DNA of 64,000 nt from Halomonas sp. 7T. Its GTDB lineage: Bacteria > Pseudomonadota > Gammaproteobacteria > Pseudomonadales > Halomonadaceae. The translations under genes and the position numbers were made by a program. Below are positions 30,222 through 39,529 of the stretch, in pieces (within the stretch, counting starts at the first letter, position 1; every line of letters begins with the position of its first letter). Location of the stretch: positions 1,984,001 to 2,048,000 of the forward strand of contig NZ_CP087112.1 in the NCBI RefSeq assembly GCF_025643255.1. The letters run 5' to 3'. The notes beneath the pieces are model-generated. The model did not search any database. It had not been told where the DNA came from and saw nothing but the letters and a program-made list of their open reading frames with translations.

Positions 30222-31106
30222 ATGAGCGAAGACCGATCGAGCACTCCTAATCAAAAATCATGGCTCGAGAAACTCTTTGGCGCCCTTTCTGGTGACAATG
30301 ATGAACCCAGCTCACGCGATGAGCTGATGACCTTTTTACGCCACACCGCAGGAAAACTGAAGCTGGACCAAGACGCCATTATGATTATTGAAGGCGCGCT
30401 TGAAATCAGCGACCAACAGGTGCGGGAAATATTAATTCCGCGCTCCCAGGTGTCGGCCATTACCCTTGATCAAACCAGCGATGGTTACCTGCCACTCATT
30501 CAGGAGACCGGCCACTCCCGCTACCCGGTGATTGGTGAAAACCTTGATGATGTTAAAGGTATTCTCCTGGTTAAAGACCTGCTTCCCCTGCTCTCGCAAA
30601 CCCAAGAGAGCCGCGATGCCTTTAAGCTGGAAGACGTGCTGCGTCCGGCCATGTTTATTCCGGAGTCCAAGCGCTTAAACAGTTTACTCAAGGAGTTTCG
30701 CGACACCCACAACCATATGGCGATTGTGGTGGATGAGTATGGCGGCACTGCGGGCATTATCACCATCGAGGACATTCTGGAGCAAATTGTCGGGGATATC
30801 GAAGATGAACACGATACCGACGAAGAGGACGATATCCGCACGCTGGATAACGGCCACTTTGCTATTCGCGCCTTAACGCCAATTGAAGACTTCAACGAGC
30901 GCTTTGGCACCGAGTTTTCCGATGACGAGTTCGATACCGTTGGCGGCTTGGTGATGCAGCAATTTGGCCACCTGCCCGGTCGCGGCGAGCACACCTGCTT
31001 TGGCGGCTGGCGCTTTGTCATCCTCAATGCTGACAACCGTCGCATCCGCCTACTTGAGGCATACCCCGACCAAAGCGCCGAGAGTGATAATACCGGCGAC
31101 GATTAA
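30222..31106 (+). CDS. corC: CBS/CorC-HlyC domain protein (YbeX)
   Basis: 294-residue soluble protein of the CorC/YbeX type, linked to magnesium/cobalt efflux and to ribosome metabolism. Two CBS domains (about residues 70-190, with ILIPRSQVSAI, GHSRYPVIGENLDDVKGIL and VVDEYGGTAGIITIEDILE) precede a CorC_HlyC transporter-associated domain (ALTPIEDFNERFGTEF). It has no membrane helices. Located between ybeY and lnt as in most gammaproteobacteria. Confidence 0.93.
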   Translation: MSEDRSSTPNQKSWLEKLFGALSGDNDEPSSRDELMTFLRHTAGKLKLDQDAIMIIEGALEISDQQVREILIPRSQVSAITLDQTSDGYLPLIQETGHSRYPVIGENLDDVKGILLVKDLLPLLSQTQESRDAFKLEDVLRPAMFIPESKRLNSLLKEFRDTHNHMAIVVDEYGGTAGIITIEDILEQIVGDIEDEHDTDEEDDIRTLDNGHFAIRALTPIEDFNERFGTEFSDDEFDTVGGLVMQQFGHLPGRGEHTCFGGWRFVILNADNRRIRLLEAYPDQSAESDNTGDD

Positions 31107-31141
31107 CCGACCACTCAGATAAATTTCGATAGGATATCACC

Positions 31142-32599
31142 ATGGGGTTAACGCCCACGCTCGCGCTTCAGCTACTGGCCGCTCTGGTGGCCGGCGGCTT
31201 TACCACGCTTACCGCTTCACCGTTTGAACTATGGTGGCTGGGGCCTATTGCGATTGCGCTTTTATACGCTGGCCTGCATACCCTAACCCCGGCCCAAGCA
31301 GCGCTAAAGGGCTGGCTATATGGCGTAGCGCTGTTTGCCAGCGGCACTTCCTGGGTATATGTCTCTATTCATGACTATGGCTATACCGGCATGCCGCTGG
31401 CGGTATTTCTTACCGCACTGTTTGTGGCCGTTTTGGCCCTGTTTTTTGCCGGTACCTTTTGGCTCTACCGGCGCTTTTTTGGCCCCCGTTGGGCGCTACT
31501 CACCTTCGCAGGTGCCTGGGTATTAGGGGAAGTGCTGCGTACTTATCTGTTTACCGGCTTTCCCTGGCTGCTGGTTGGCTCAAGCTATGTCGACTCCCCT
31601 CTAGCTAGCTGGGCACCCGTTGGGGGTGTTTACCTGCTTTCGCTGATGGTAGTGCTTACCGGCACGCTGGGTGCTGAACTCCTGCGCCGCCAGTGGTGGG
31701 CACTCGCGCCTATCGCTGCGATTTGGATAGCCCCGCTGGCGCTACCTACCCTCTGGACAACACCCGCTGAGGAACCGACACGCGTTGCGCTGCTGCAAGG
31801 TAATCTGCCGCAGCTTTTAAAGTGGACACCAGAAGGCCAGCGGCTGGCCGCTAATACGTATAGCGACCTAACCCGCGACGTCGCCGACGACGTAGACCTT
31901 ATCTTATGGCCAGAAACCGCGCTGCCCATGATGGAACAGCAGGCGCGTCCGGTGCTAGAACGGGTGCAAGCCATTTTGCCCCCCGGCGCGGCGCTCATGA
32001 CGGGCATCGTTCAGCTGGATGAACAGAACCGTTACTTCAACAGCGTGATCGGGGTAGGCAATGTAGAAGGCAGTTACCAAAAAGAGCACCTAGTGCCGTT
32101 TGGTGAGTATCTTCCGTTAGAAAGCGTATTACGCGGCGCTATTAACTTCTTTGACCTCCCCATGTCGAGCTTTACCAAAGGTGCCTCTGAGCAAGCCCCT
32201 ATGCAGGCCGCGGGTGTCAGCATTGGCAACGCCATCTGCTATGAAATTATCTATCCACAGCTCGTTGCACGGCGCGCAGCGGATAGCGATGTCATTGTCA
32301 CGGTCTCTAACGACACCTGGTTTGGCGCCTCCATCGGCCCCCACCAGCACCTTCAAATGGCCCGCCTGCGCGCCCTGGAAAACGGCCGCTATGTCGTTCG
32401 CGCCACCAGCAATGGCATTACCGCGATTATTGATCCAAGAGGCGAGATAGTAGACCGCGTTCCTCAGTTTGAAACTACCTACCTCACCGGCGAATTCTAC
32501 GCCATGCAAGGTCTCACGCCGTTTACGCGAACGGGTAGCTGGCCCGCGTGGCTGCTCGCAGGCTTGCTACTGCTACCTGGGCTATACCGCCGCCGTTAG
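31142..32599 (+). CDS. lnt: Apolipoprotein N-acyltransferase
   Basis: Inner-membrane enzyme that adds the third acyl chain to lipoproteins. 485 residues: about six N-terminal helices, a periplasmic nitrilase-like domain, and a last C-terminal helix. The catalytic triad is visible: glutamate in LILWPETALP, lysine in YQKEHLVPFGEYLP, and cysteine in GNAICYEIIYP. Last gene of the miaB block. Confidence 0.96.
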   Translation: MGLTPTLALQLLAALVAGGFTTLTASPFELWWLGPIAIALLYAGLHTLTPAQAALKGWLYGVALFASGTSWVYVSIHDYGYTGMPLAVFLTALFVAVLALFFAGTFWLYRRFFGPRWALLTFAGAWVLGEVLRTYLFTGFPWLLVGSSYVDSPLASWAPVGGVYLLSLMVVLTGTLGAELLRRQWWALAPIAAIWIAPLALPTLWTTPAEEPTRVALLQGNLPQLLKWTPEGQRLAANTYSDLTRDVADDVDLILWPETALPMMEQQARPVLERVQAILPPGAALMTGIVQLDEQNRYFNSVIGVGNVEGSYQKEHLVPFGEYLPLESVLRGAINFFDLPMSSFTKGASEQAPMQAAGVSIGNAICYEIIYPQLVARRAADSDVIVTVSNDTWFGASIGPHQHLQMARLRALENGRYVVRATSNGITAIIDPRGEIVDRVPQFETTYLTGEFYAMQGLTPFTRTGSWPAWLLAGLLLLPGLYRRR

Positions 32600-32622
32600 C
32601 GTTAGCCTCTTAACAAGAACCT

Positions 32623-32662
32623 AAAAGCCCCTGCCACCCAATGGGTGGCAGGGGCTTTTTTA
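32623..32662. terminator. Bidirectional terminator between lnt and phaC
   Basis: A long stem (AAAAGCCCCTGCCACCCA with TGGGTGGCAGGGGCTTTT) has T-runs on both strands. It serves lnt on the plus strand and phaC on the minus strand. Confidence 0.9.
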
Positions 32663-32703
32663 GGGCTATTAACTCAGCTAGCCGTGTAAGAGTGACAAGA
32701 GCA

Positions 32704-34554
32704 TCAATCGGTAGACGCTTCGCCCAGCACCTCAGGAATCGTCATTTTTACATAGCGTCCGGGCGCGGGCTCTATCACGCTTAACTCGCCCTCTCCTGGC
32801 TGACGGGCAGGCACCATTTTTTCCGGGTCTGGATCTGCATAGCCGTTCTCCGTTACCCATGCCTGCCAGTGCGGCCACCAGGAACCTTCGTGGAAGCTAG
32901 CGCTCTCCTGCCATGCATCATGTGTTTCGGGCAACGCATCGTTGGTCCAGTAGCCGTATTTATTCTTATGGGGCGGGTTCACAATGCCTGCGATATGGCC
33001 AGAGCCACCCAGCACGAAGGTCACCGGCCCTTTGGGCAGCAGCGCGCCATAATATGTGCTGTTCCACTTGGCAATATGGTCTTCTTTAGTCGATACGAAA
33101 TAGCAAGGAGCCGATATTTTACGAAGGTCAATCTTCACCTCGTCCAGCTCAATACCACCCGGCTCTACCAAGCGGTTTTCCAGGTACATATGGCGTAGAT
33201 ACCAAGCGTGGGTTCCCGCAGGCAGGTTAGTGCCATCTGTATTCCAATACAGCAGGTCGAACGCTGCAGGTACTTCACCCTTTAGATAATTATTGATATA
33301 GAACGACCAGAACAGGTCATTCTCACGCAATAAATTAAAGGTATAGGCCATCGACCGGCCATCTAGATACCCTTTCATTTCCAGCGTGTTTTCAATTCCC
33401 TCAACCACGCGCTCGTTAAGGAATACGCCTATATCACCGGGGTCGCGGAAATCTTGCAGCGTCGCCATATAGGTAACGGACTTCACCTTGCGACCCCGCC
33501 GCGTGCTGGTTAGATAAGCGACCGTTGAAGCAGTGAGTGTCCCGCCCACACAGTAACTCAATAAGTTAACCGACTTCTCACCACAGGCCTGCTCGATGGC
33601 TTCCATCGCGCTGATGGGCCCCATTTGCATGTAATCCGCCCAGGTAATATCGCGCTGCTCTGGGCCAGGATTACGCCAAGAAATCAGGAAGACGGTATGG
33701 CCTTGATCTACCATCCACTTTACTAACGAGTTATCTTCCCGCAGATCTAATATGTAATATTTATTGATCCACGGTGGGACTATTAATAGTGGCGTCTTAA
33801 AGGTTTTTTCCGTGGTGGGTGTGTATTGAAGCAGCTGAATCAGCTCATTCTCATACACTACAGCACCGGGGGTAACCGCAATATTATCGCCTACACCGAA
33901 AGCGCTGCGATCGGTCATGCGAACGTTGATGCCTTCCGCTGAGTTAGCGAGGTCTTCCCGCAGCCGGGTCAGGCCATCGACCAGGTTCTGCCCTTTGGTT
34001 TCCAGGGTGCGGCGCATTACTTCTGGATTGGTCGACACGAAGTTGGTGGGCGACATCGCGTTCACTAACTGGCGCGCGTAGAACGCCAGGTTACGCTTAT
34101 GGACAGGGTCTAACCCCTCCAGGCCGTTAATCAGCTCCTCCACCATCTGCGAAAACAGCAGGTACTGCTGCATGATCGCCATGTAGTAGGGGTCGGTGGT
34201 CCAGGCGTCGTCTTTGAAGCGGCGGTCGTGTTTTGGCGGTGTCACCAGCGGGGATACCTGCTCACCGGCCATGGCCCGCACGCCCTGCTGCCATAGCAGC
34301 CACTGGTCTTGCATCAGCCGCGACTGGGTTTGCCACAATAAGCTAGGGTCGCTCATTAACGACTTTGCGGCGGCTTCAAAGCTTTCGCGCATGTCGCTAT
34401 GAACGGAGTCTGCGGCTTCGCTGGGTGCCATCCGCGTCAGCAAGTCTTCAAAAAGGCCTCGATACTGCTCACCGATATCACTAATCTGCGCTTTCCATGT
34501 CTCAATATCTTCTTGAGACATAGCTTTAGACGGCAATTTCCAACCTGACTGCAT
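32704..34554 (-). CDS. phaC: Class I poly(3-hydroxyalkanoate) synthase
   Basis: Polymerises 3-hydroxyacyl-CoA, mainly 3-hydroxybutyryl-CoA, into storage polyester at the granule surface. About 616 residues, usual for class I. The N-terminal PhaC_N domain precedes an alpha/beta hydrolase fold with the catalytic cysteine in the lipase-like box SYCVGG, the aspartate in STKEDHIAKW and the histidine in GGSGHIAGIVNPP. The ATG at 34554 has GGGGAGAG upstream and is preferred over the GTG at 34572. It lies downstream of the phasin gene with a terminator-like hairpin between. Confidence 0.95.
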   Translation of the reverse strand: MQSGWKLPSKAMSQEDIETWKAQISDIGEQYRGLFEDLLTRMAPSEAADSVHSDMRESFEAAAKSLMSDPSLLWQTQSRLMQDQWLLWQQGVRAMAGEQVSPLVTPPKHDRRFKDDAWTTDPYYMAIMQQYLLFSQMVEELINGLEGLDPVHKRNLAFYARQLVNAMSPTNFVSTNPEVMRRTLETKGQNLVDGLTRLREDLANSAEGINVRMTDRSAFGVGDNIAVTPGAVVYENELIQLLQYTPTTEKTFKTPLLIVPPWINKYYILDLREDNSLVKWMVDQGHTVFLISWRNPGPEQRDITWADYMQMGPISAMEAIEQACGEKSVNLLSYCVGGTLTASTVAYLTSTRRGRKVKSVTYMATLQDFRDPGDIGVFLNERVVEGIENTLEMKGYLDGRSMAYTFNLLRENDLFWSFYINNYLKGEVPAAFDLLYWNTDGTNLPAGTHAWYLRHMYLENRLVEPGGIELDEVKIDLRKISAPCYFVSTKEDHIAKWNSTYYGALLPKGPVTFVLGGSGHIAGIVNPPHKNKYGYWTNDALPETHDAWQESASFHEGSWWPHWQAWVTENGYADPDPEKMVPARQPGEGELSVIEPAPGRYVKMTIPEVLGEASTD

Positions 34555-34608
34555 ACTCGCTCTCCCCCTCACCTACCTGTGGCGTGGCCCACGTCCAGGC
34601 AATATCAT

Positions 34609-34640
34609 TCAGAAACAACACGGCGCCCTTAAAGGCGCCG
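34609..34640 (-). terminator. Terminator-like hairpin between phaP and phaC
   Basis: On the minus strand CGGCGCC, a 6-nt loop and GGCGCCG are followed by TGTTGTTTC, 17 bases after the phasin stop. The imperfect T-run suggests partial termination. Confidence 0.55.
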
Positions 34641-34657
34641 CGCATATACTGTTTTAT

Positions 34658-35068
34658 TTAGCTTTTGCGTGAAGACTGGCTAGAGGCTTTCGCAGGCTGC
34701 TCACCTTTAGCAGCGGAGGTTGCCTGCTCGCTCATTTTCTGCCCCGCTTCGTTGAACAGTTTTTCCATTTCAGATTTAAACTGCATGCTCATTTCACCCA
34801 TGACACGCGCATCTTCCTGCATCTGCTGGGATAGCTCGTTCATCATTTCGGCTTGTTTAGTGCCAAAATCGCGCAGGCTTTCTGCATCGTTAATTTCGGC
34901 GGCGCTGCGGATGCGCTCAGTCCCCATTTGGCTGTAGCGCTTCATGGCTTCTAGCTGATACTGCGTTAGCTTTTCCATGTTGTTAAGCATCAGCGAATTC
35001 ATTTTACGCATTGGCTCAAACATTTGGCGAGTCTGAGTGTTGAAGGCGTCCATCATTTTATCTTGCAT
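34658..35068 (-). CDS. phaP: Phasin family protein (PhaP)
   Basis: Amphipathic coiled-coil protein of about 136 residues that coats PHA granules. It is rich in methionine and glutamine in the helix region (FEPMRKMNSLMLNNMEKLTQ onward) and ends in an alanine/serine/lysine tail. The ATG at 35068 has AGGAG 9-10 bases upstream; the longer frame to 35218 has no matching family sequence. It is encoded upstream of phaC and probably made in excess over it, helped by the hairpin between them. The 35069-35362 gap shows no gene and should hold its promoter. Confidence 0.85.
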   Translation of the reverse strand: MQDKMMDAFNTQTRQMFEPMRKMNSLMLNNMEKLTQYQLEAMKRYSQMGTERIRSAAEINDAESLRDFGTKQAEMMNELSQQMQEDARVMGEMSMQFKSEMEKLFNEAGQKMSEQATSAAKGEQPAKASSQSSRKS

Positions 35069-35362
35069 TGTATTTACTCCTGTCTCTCGTTCCTTGGCAT
35101 GAGCCCAGAGAGGCTCATCACACGGCGCATTGCTGCACTGCAAAAAGAGTAGCCGCTGGCATGTTGCTTTGCAACACTCTTGCGAGAAAGGGCGCCTTGA
35201 AAAGCGCTCCTTCCTCAAAGTGTTTCCCGCAGTGCTAATCCACGTTAGTTAGAGCAATGGCGATATTTTTTAATCGCTTTGCAGCATTACTCTTATAAGT
35301 CTAGCAGGGCTATATCGTATAACCAGATCTACCGTTACAGGAGCAAAGCCCATTTGGACAGT

Positions 35363-35776
35363 TTAATCAGTTTTCGCTAAACATTGCCCAGAGACACAAG
35401 GGTGATAGAGCGGTTGAACGCTGTTACCGTCCGGGTCCAAACAGTAAAAGCTGCGAGCGCCATCGGGATGGTCATGAGGAGCACTCGTGACCTCGACACC
35501 CTGCGCTTTTAGATAATCATGCCAAGCGTCCACGTCTTCGGGAATATCTACTACAAAGCCAAAATGATCCAAGCGCTGTGGGGCTTCTCCCACAGGAGAT
35601 TTGGCGCGGCTCAAAGAGAGGTTGTCATTACCCAGGGTCAAGTAGACCAAATCGTCGTGGGCACGGCGTAAGACGTCCATACCCAGTAGTTCTACATAAA
35701 AGCGCTCACTGGCTTCCAGGTCCTGGGCTTGCAGGGCGATATGACGCATGCCATTGAGGGGAGCTGGACGTTTCAT
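35363..35776 (-). CDS. VOC-family (glyoxalase/dioxygenase fold) protein
   Basis: 137 residues forming two beta-alpha-beta-beta-beta modules typical of the vicinal-oxygen-chelate superfamily. It has the first metal histidine in MRHIALQAQDLEASERFYVE, a second in LDHFGFVVDIPED, and the glutamine/tyrosine region near CLDPDGNSVQPLYHP. Such proteins include glyoxalases, fosfomycin-resistance thiol transferases and ring-cleaving enzymes; the substrate cannot be told here. It is divergent from the small ABM monooxygenase gene. Confidence 0.8.
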   Translation of the reverse strand: MKRPAPLNGMRHIALQAQDLEASERFYVELLGMDVLRRAHDDLVYLTLGNDNLSLSRAKSPVGEAPQRLDHFGFVVDIPEDVDAWHDYLKAQGVEVTSAPHDHPDGARSFYCLDPDGNSVQPLYHPCVSGQCLAKTD

Positions 35777-35863
35777 AGATGCTTCCTTTGGTCGTTTATA
35801 TGTTTATGTTACTTTATGGAAAATATTTCCATTTTAACTTTTCGTCAAGCCAAGGAGCCTTGA

Positions 35864-36163
35864 ATGTTCTGTATCATTGTCAAGACACAACTCAAACCCA
35901 ATCAGCGGGAAAACTTTCTAGAGGCGATGCTACCCAATGCTGCCGCATCAGTGCGCGACGAGCCAGGCTGCCATGTTTTTGACGTGCTAGAGGACCAGCA
36001 GGATGCCAATCTTTTTTATCTTTATGAGATATACCGGGATGAATCGGCCTTAGCCGACCATAAACAGACACCCCATTACAAGACCTGCCGGGAGGTCGTG
36101 AATCCCCTAATAGAACATCAGAGCGTGGTACGTGCCGAGGTGCTTGCTACTAATCAAGCGTAA
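35864..36163 (+). CDS. Antibiotic biosynthesis monooxygenase (ABM/YgiN-like) protein
   Basis: 99 residues of the dimeric alpha-beta barrel ABM family. It has the expected pattern of strand FCIIVKTQLKP, helix RENFLEAMLPNAAASVRDEPG, then CHVFDVLEDQQDANLFYLYEIYRDESALADHKQTPHYKT split over residues 43-82. Family members act on quinones or handle reactive metabolites, often without a cofactor. A hairpin with a GGGGGCA/TGCCCCC stem follows at 36169-36203. Confidence 0.82.
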   Translation: MFCIIVKTQLKPNQRENFLEAMLPNAAASVRDEPGCHVFDVLEDQQDANLFYLYEIYRDESALADHKQTPHYKTCREVVNPLIEHQSVVRAEVLATNQA

Positions 36164-36246
36164 CTGAAAGGGGGCACTGATCGATACGTCATTGCCCCCT
36201 ACCCGTACTCTATTTAACAACGGATGTAGTACGTCTGTTTTAACGC

Positions 36247-36639
36247 TTACTCTTTCGCCCGAGAGCGAGAGGTGGCGGTGGCTTTTGTTTTGCTACTTCT
36301 TTCGCTTTTGGCCGCTTTGTTCGCGTCGTCTTTACTGCTTTCGTGTCCAGCAGTATTACTGCTGTTTTCACTGCTTGCGGAACCTGCTTGGCGCAGCATA
36401 TCCAGCATCATTTGCTGATAGGAGCCAAAATTTGCAAGCCCTTGTGAAAGCCCTTGCTGCATCATCGGTTGCTGCATAAAGGGCCGCATGAGGCTCATCG
36501 GGTCGTACCCTTCCACCCCCGACTCCATCTGCCGCTGAATATTTTCGAGCAGGCTTTGCTGAAACGCCTCAACATCAGGCAAGCCTAGCGATTGCCGAAA
36601 CTCATCCGGCGTTAGATCAAACTCAACGTTAATTTTCAT
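36247..36639 (-). CDS. Uncharacterised protein, DUF6489-like
   Basis: 130 residues. The N-terminal part (KINVEFDLTPDEFRQSLGLPDVEAFQ) resembles small proteins of the DUF6489 kind, including some near PHA genes. The middle is methionine/glutamine-rich and amphipathic, and the last 45 residues are a low-complexity serine/lysine/alanine tail. The phasin-like middle and proximity to phaC-phaP make a granule link possible, but this is inference. GGAG lies 9 bases upstream of the ATG. Confidence 0.72.
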   Translation of the reverse strand: MKINVEFDLTPDEFRQSLGLPDVEAFQQSLLENIQRQMESGVEGYDPMSLMRPFMQQPMMQQGLSQGLANFGSYQQMMLDMLRQAGSASSENSSNTAGHESSKDDANKAAKSERSSKTKATATSRSRAKE

Positions 36640-36700
36640 AGGCGACTCCTCAACTGTCTCATTTGAGTGTAGCAGTGAACCCGCTGGCTCAATTGAGACG

Positions 36701-37792
36701 TTATCGCTGATTTAAACGCGGCGTATCAACGCTAACATCGCCGTTTTGGCCCCGGTGGCGCAGCCAGTGATCCAACAGCGTGATGGCCATCATGGCTTCT
36801 GCAATCGGCGTTGCTCGGATGCCCACGCAGGGATCGTGACGCCCTTTGGTGATCACTTCAACCGGCTCGCCATGCACATCAATGGAGCGCCCTGGCGTGG
36901 TAATGCTGGACGTTGGCTTCAGCGCCAGCCGTGCGACGATGGGTTGGCCACTGGAGATACCGCCCAACACGCCGCCCGCATGATTAGAGAGGAAGCCTTC
37001 CGGCGTCATCTCGTCGCGGTGTTCGCTACCGTGCTGGGCAATGCAGCCAAAACCTGCGCCAATTTCGATCCCTTTTACTGCGTTTATGCTCATCAGGCCG
37101 TGCGCCAAGTCAGCATCCAGGCGGTCGAAGACCGGCTCGCCTAGGCCCACGGGCACGCCATCGGCAACCACGGTAATTTCCGCGCCCACGGAGTCTTGGT
37201 CCCGGCGCAGTTGATCCATATAGCTTTCCAGCTCAGCGACTTTGTCGGGGTCGGGGCAGAAGAAGGCGTTCTGATCGACGGCGTCCCAGGTTTTGAAGTC
37301 GATTTTGATCGGGCCGAGCTGGCTCATGTAGCCACGAATTTGAATGCCCTGCGCCGCCAGCACCTTTTTAGCGATGGCACCGGCCGCGACACGCATGGCG
37401 GTTTCACGGGCGCTGGAGCGGCCGCCACCCCGGTAGTCCCGGTGGCCATACTTGTGGTGGTAGGTGTAGTCCGCGTGGGCGGGGCGGAACTGGTCTTTGA
37501 TCTTGGAGTAGTCTTTGGAGCGCTGGTCGGTGTTTTCGATCAATAGGCCAATCGAGGTGCCGGTGGTTTTGCCTTCAAACACGCCCGAAAGGATGCGCAC
37601 CTGATCCGGCTCTTTGCGCTGAGTGGTGTGGCGCGAGCTGCCAGGGCGGCGACGATCTAAATCGCCCTGCAAATCTTCTTCGCTGATCGCAATGCCAGGG
37701 GGGCAGCCATCCACAATGGCCCCCAGGGCGGGACCGTGGCTTTCGCCAAAGGTAGTGACGGTAAACAGTTTGCCAAACGTATTGCCAGACAT
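36701..37792 (-). CDS. aroC: Chorismate synthase
   Basis: Last step of the shikimate pathway: anti-elimination of phosphate from EPSP using reduced FMN. 363 residues with the three family signatures [35 protein letters not shown] and the arginine/serine-rich [19 protein letters not shown]. The C-terminal [17 protein letters not shown] is complete. It lies 14 bases downstream of prmB, the usual pairing. Confidence 0.97.
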   Translation of the reverse strand: MSGNTFGKLFTVTTFGESHGPALGAIVDGCPPGIAISEEDLQGDLDRRRPGSSRHTTQRKEPDQVRILSGVFEGKTTGTSIGLLIENTDQRSKDYSKIKDQFRPAHADYTYHHKYGHRDYRGGGRSSARETAMRVAAGAIAKKVLAAQGIQIRGYMSQLGPIKIDFKTWDAVDQNAFFCPDPDKVAELESYMDQLRRDQDSVGAEITVVADGVPVGLGEPVFDRLDADLAHGLMSINAVKGIEIGAGFGCIAQHGSEHRDEMTPEGFLSNHAGGVLGGISSGQPIVARLALKPTSSITTPGRSIDVHGEPVEVITKGRHDPCVGIRATPIAEAMMAITLLDHWLRHRGQNGDVSVDTPRLNQR

Positions 37793-37805
37793 GGGCGTTT
37801 ATTCC

Positions 37806-38765
37806 TTACGCAAAAGACGCCGCATGGGCGTCGAGTTCAGCGGCGCTCAGGGCAAACACGCCCTGGCCGCCACGCTCGAATTCTAGCCAGATAAAGGGCA
37901 CCTCGGGGAAGGCGGCCTCCACATGGCGGTCAGAGTTGCCGACTTCTACAATCAGCCAGCCTTCCGAGGTTAGGTACTGGCGGGCCTCGCGCAGAATACG
38001 CCGCACGATATCCAACCCGTCGCTACCTGCGCCTAGCGCCAGCGACGGCTCGTGGCGGAACTCGGCGGGCATGGTGGCTAAGTCACGCTCATCCACGTAG
38101 GGCGGATTGGAAACAATCAGGTCAAAGCGTTGGCCTTCCAAACCGTTGAACACATCCGATTCTACGGCGCGCACGCGGTCACCTACATCGTGGCGCGTGA
38201 TGTTCTGCCGCGCTACGGCCAAGGCATCCTGGCTGATATCCGCCAGGGCTACTTCACAGGTCGGCAGCACCAGCGCCGTGGCAATGCCTATGCAGCCAGA
38301 GCCGGTGCATAAATCCAGCACGCGGGCGGGGGGCTCTTCTGGGAACCACGCCGCAAAGCCGTCTTCAATTAGCTCGGCAATCGGTGAGCGGGGAATCAGC
38401 ACCCGCTCATCCACGTTGAAGGGATAGCCTGCAAAGAAGGCTTCACCCAGCAGGTAAGGCAGCGGGCGGCGCGTGGTGACGCGCTCGCGTGCTAGGCGAA
38501 TAATGCGTTCGCGCTCCATTGGCAGTAGGCGTGCATCCAACACGGCTGGGTCAACATTCCAAGGAAGGTGCAGCGCGCCTAAACAGAGCGCAACGGCTTC
38601 ATCCCACGGCGATTCGGTGCCATGCCCATAGTGCAGCCCTGCTAAATAGAACTCACTGGAGACCCAGCGTAAGTAATCGCGCAGTGTAAAAAGCTCGCTC
38701 ACCAAGGCCGACTCTGGCAACGAAAGCATTGAGTGGGAGGTCTCATCATTAAGAGGCGTGGTCAC
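37806..38765 (-). CDS. prmB: Ribosomal protein L3 glutamine methyltransferase PrmB
   Basis: N5-glutamine methyltransferase for ribosomal protein uL3, about 319 residues. The methyltransferase core has [14 protein letters not shown] and the catalytic [15 protein letters not shown]. The GTG at 38765 is chosen because AGGAG lies 5 bases upstream; the longer frame to 38840 lacks family resemblance, and an internal ATG at 38729 remains possible. It is the second SNPPY methyltransferase in the window besides prmC. Confidence 0.9.
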   Translation of the reverse strand: MTTPLNDETSHSMLSLPESALVSELFTLRDYLRWVSSEFYLAGLHYGHGTESPWDEAVALCLGALHLPWNVDPAVLDARLLPMERERIIRLARERVTTRRPLPYLLGEAFFAGYPFNVDERVLIPRSPIAELIEDGFAAWFPEEPPARVLDLCTGSGCIGIATALVLPTCEVALADISQDALAVARQNITRHDVGDRVRAVESDVFNGLEGQRFDLIVSNPPYVDERDLATMPAEFRHEPSLALGAGSDGLDIVRRILREARQYLTSEGWLIVEVGNSDRHVEAAFPEVPFIWLEFERGGQGVFALSAAELDAHAASFA

Positions 38766-38959
38766 AGCGGCTCCTGGCGTATAAAAGTTATTATGCGATT
38801 GTACCTTTGACGCCGCCTGGTTCACAGCGCATGGTTGCACTCACAAGCGCTTCACAGCAACGGTTAACGGTAGTCGTTCACAGTAACGACAGTCTCGCTA
38901 TACTGTGTGCTTCTCCATTATGCTTATCTGCTAACACTTCTTTTTTATTTGAGCCGACT

Positions 38960-39523
38960 ATGACGCGACACCTGCCCAACGACGACGATATCAGTGTTTT
39001 TCGCCAAGCACTGCAAGCAGCAGGCGTTCGCCGTATTGCCACTAATCAAGCGGACCCCGGCAAACCCAAGCGTCAAACGGCCGCCAGCGAAGCGCGCCGC
39101 CGCGCGGCGGTCGAGAGCAACACGCTGCAAACCAGCGGGCGCACATCCGACGGCCGAGTAGAAGCCGTGCGCCCGTCAGAGTACTTGGAGTTCAGTGTGC
39201 CCGACCTGCCCTGGCGAACGTTTAGCCAACTTAAGCGTGGCCAAACGGCGTGGCAAGCGGGTTTAGATCTACACGGCTATACCTTGGAAGAAGCAAGGAT
39301 TGAGCTGGAAAGTTTTTTGCGCGACGCCGCGGCACAAGGCATGCGTTGCGTGCTAGTCGTGCATGGTAAGGCTTGGGGCACCACCTCAGATTTTCCGGTG
39401 CTTAAAAGCCATACCAATGCGTGGTTAAGAGAGTGGCCTGGCGTGCTGGCGTTCTGTTCCGCCACCGAACTCGATGGCGGCACTGGGGCGGTATATATCC
39501 TGCTGCGTAAGCGCGGCCACTAG
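38960..39523 (+). CDS. Smr-domain endonuclease-like protein
   Basis: 187 residues. The N-terminal half is variable and charged. The C-terminal Smr domain (about residues 95-185) shows LDLHGYTLEEARIELESFL and VLVVHGKAWG, the LDxH and HGxG marks of small MutS-related nucleases. The ATG at 38960 begins a segment typical of the YdaL/SmrA group; the in-frame upstream part from 38807 overlaps the prmB promoter region and is unlikely to be coding. Confidence 0.85.
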   Translation: MTRHLPNDDDISVFRQALQAAGVRRIATNQADPGKPKRQTAASEARRRAAVESNTLQTSGRTSDGRVEAVRPSEYLEFSVPDLPWRTFSQLKRGQTAWQAGLDLHGYTLEEARIELESFLRDAAAQGMRCVLVVHGKAWGTTSDFPVLKSHTNAWLREWPGVLAFCSATELDGGTGAVYILLRKRGH

Positions 39524-39529
39524 CCGTGG

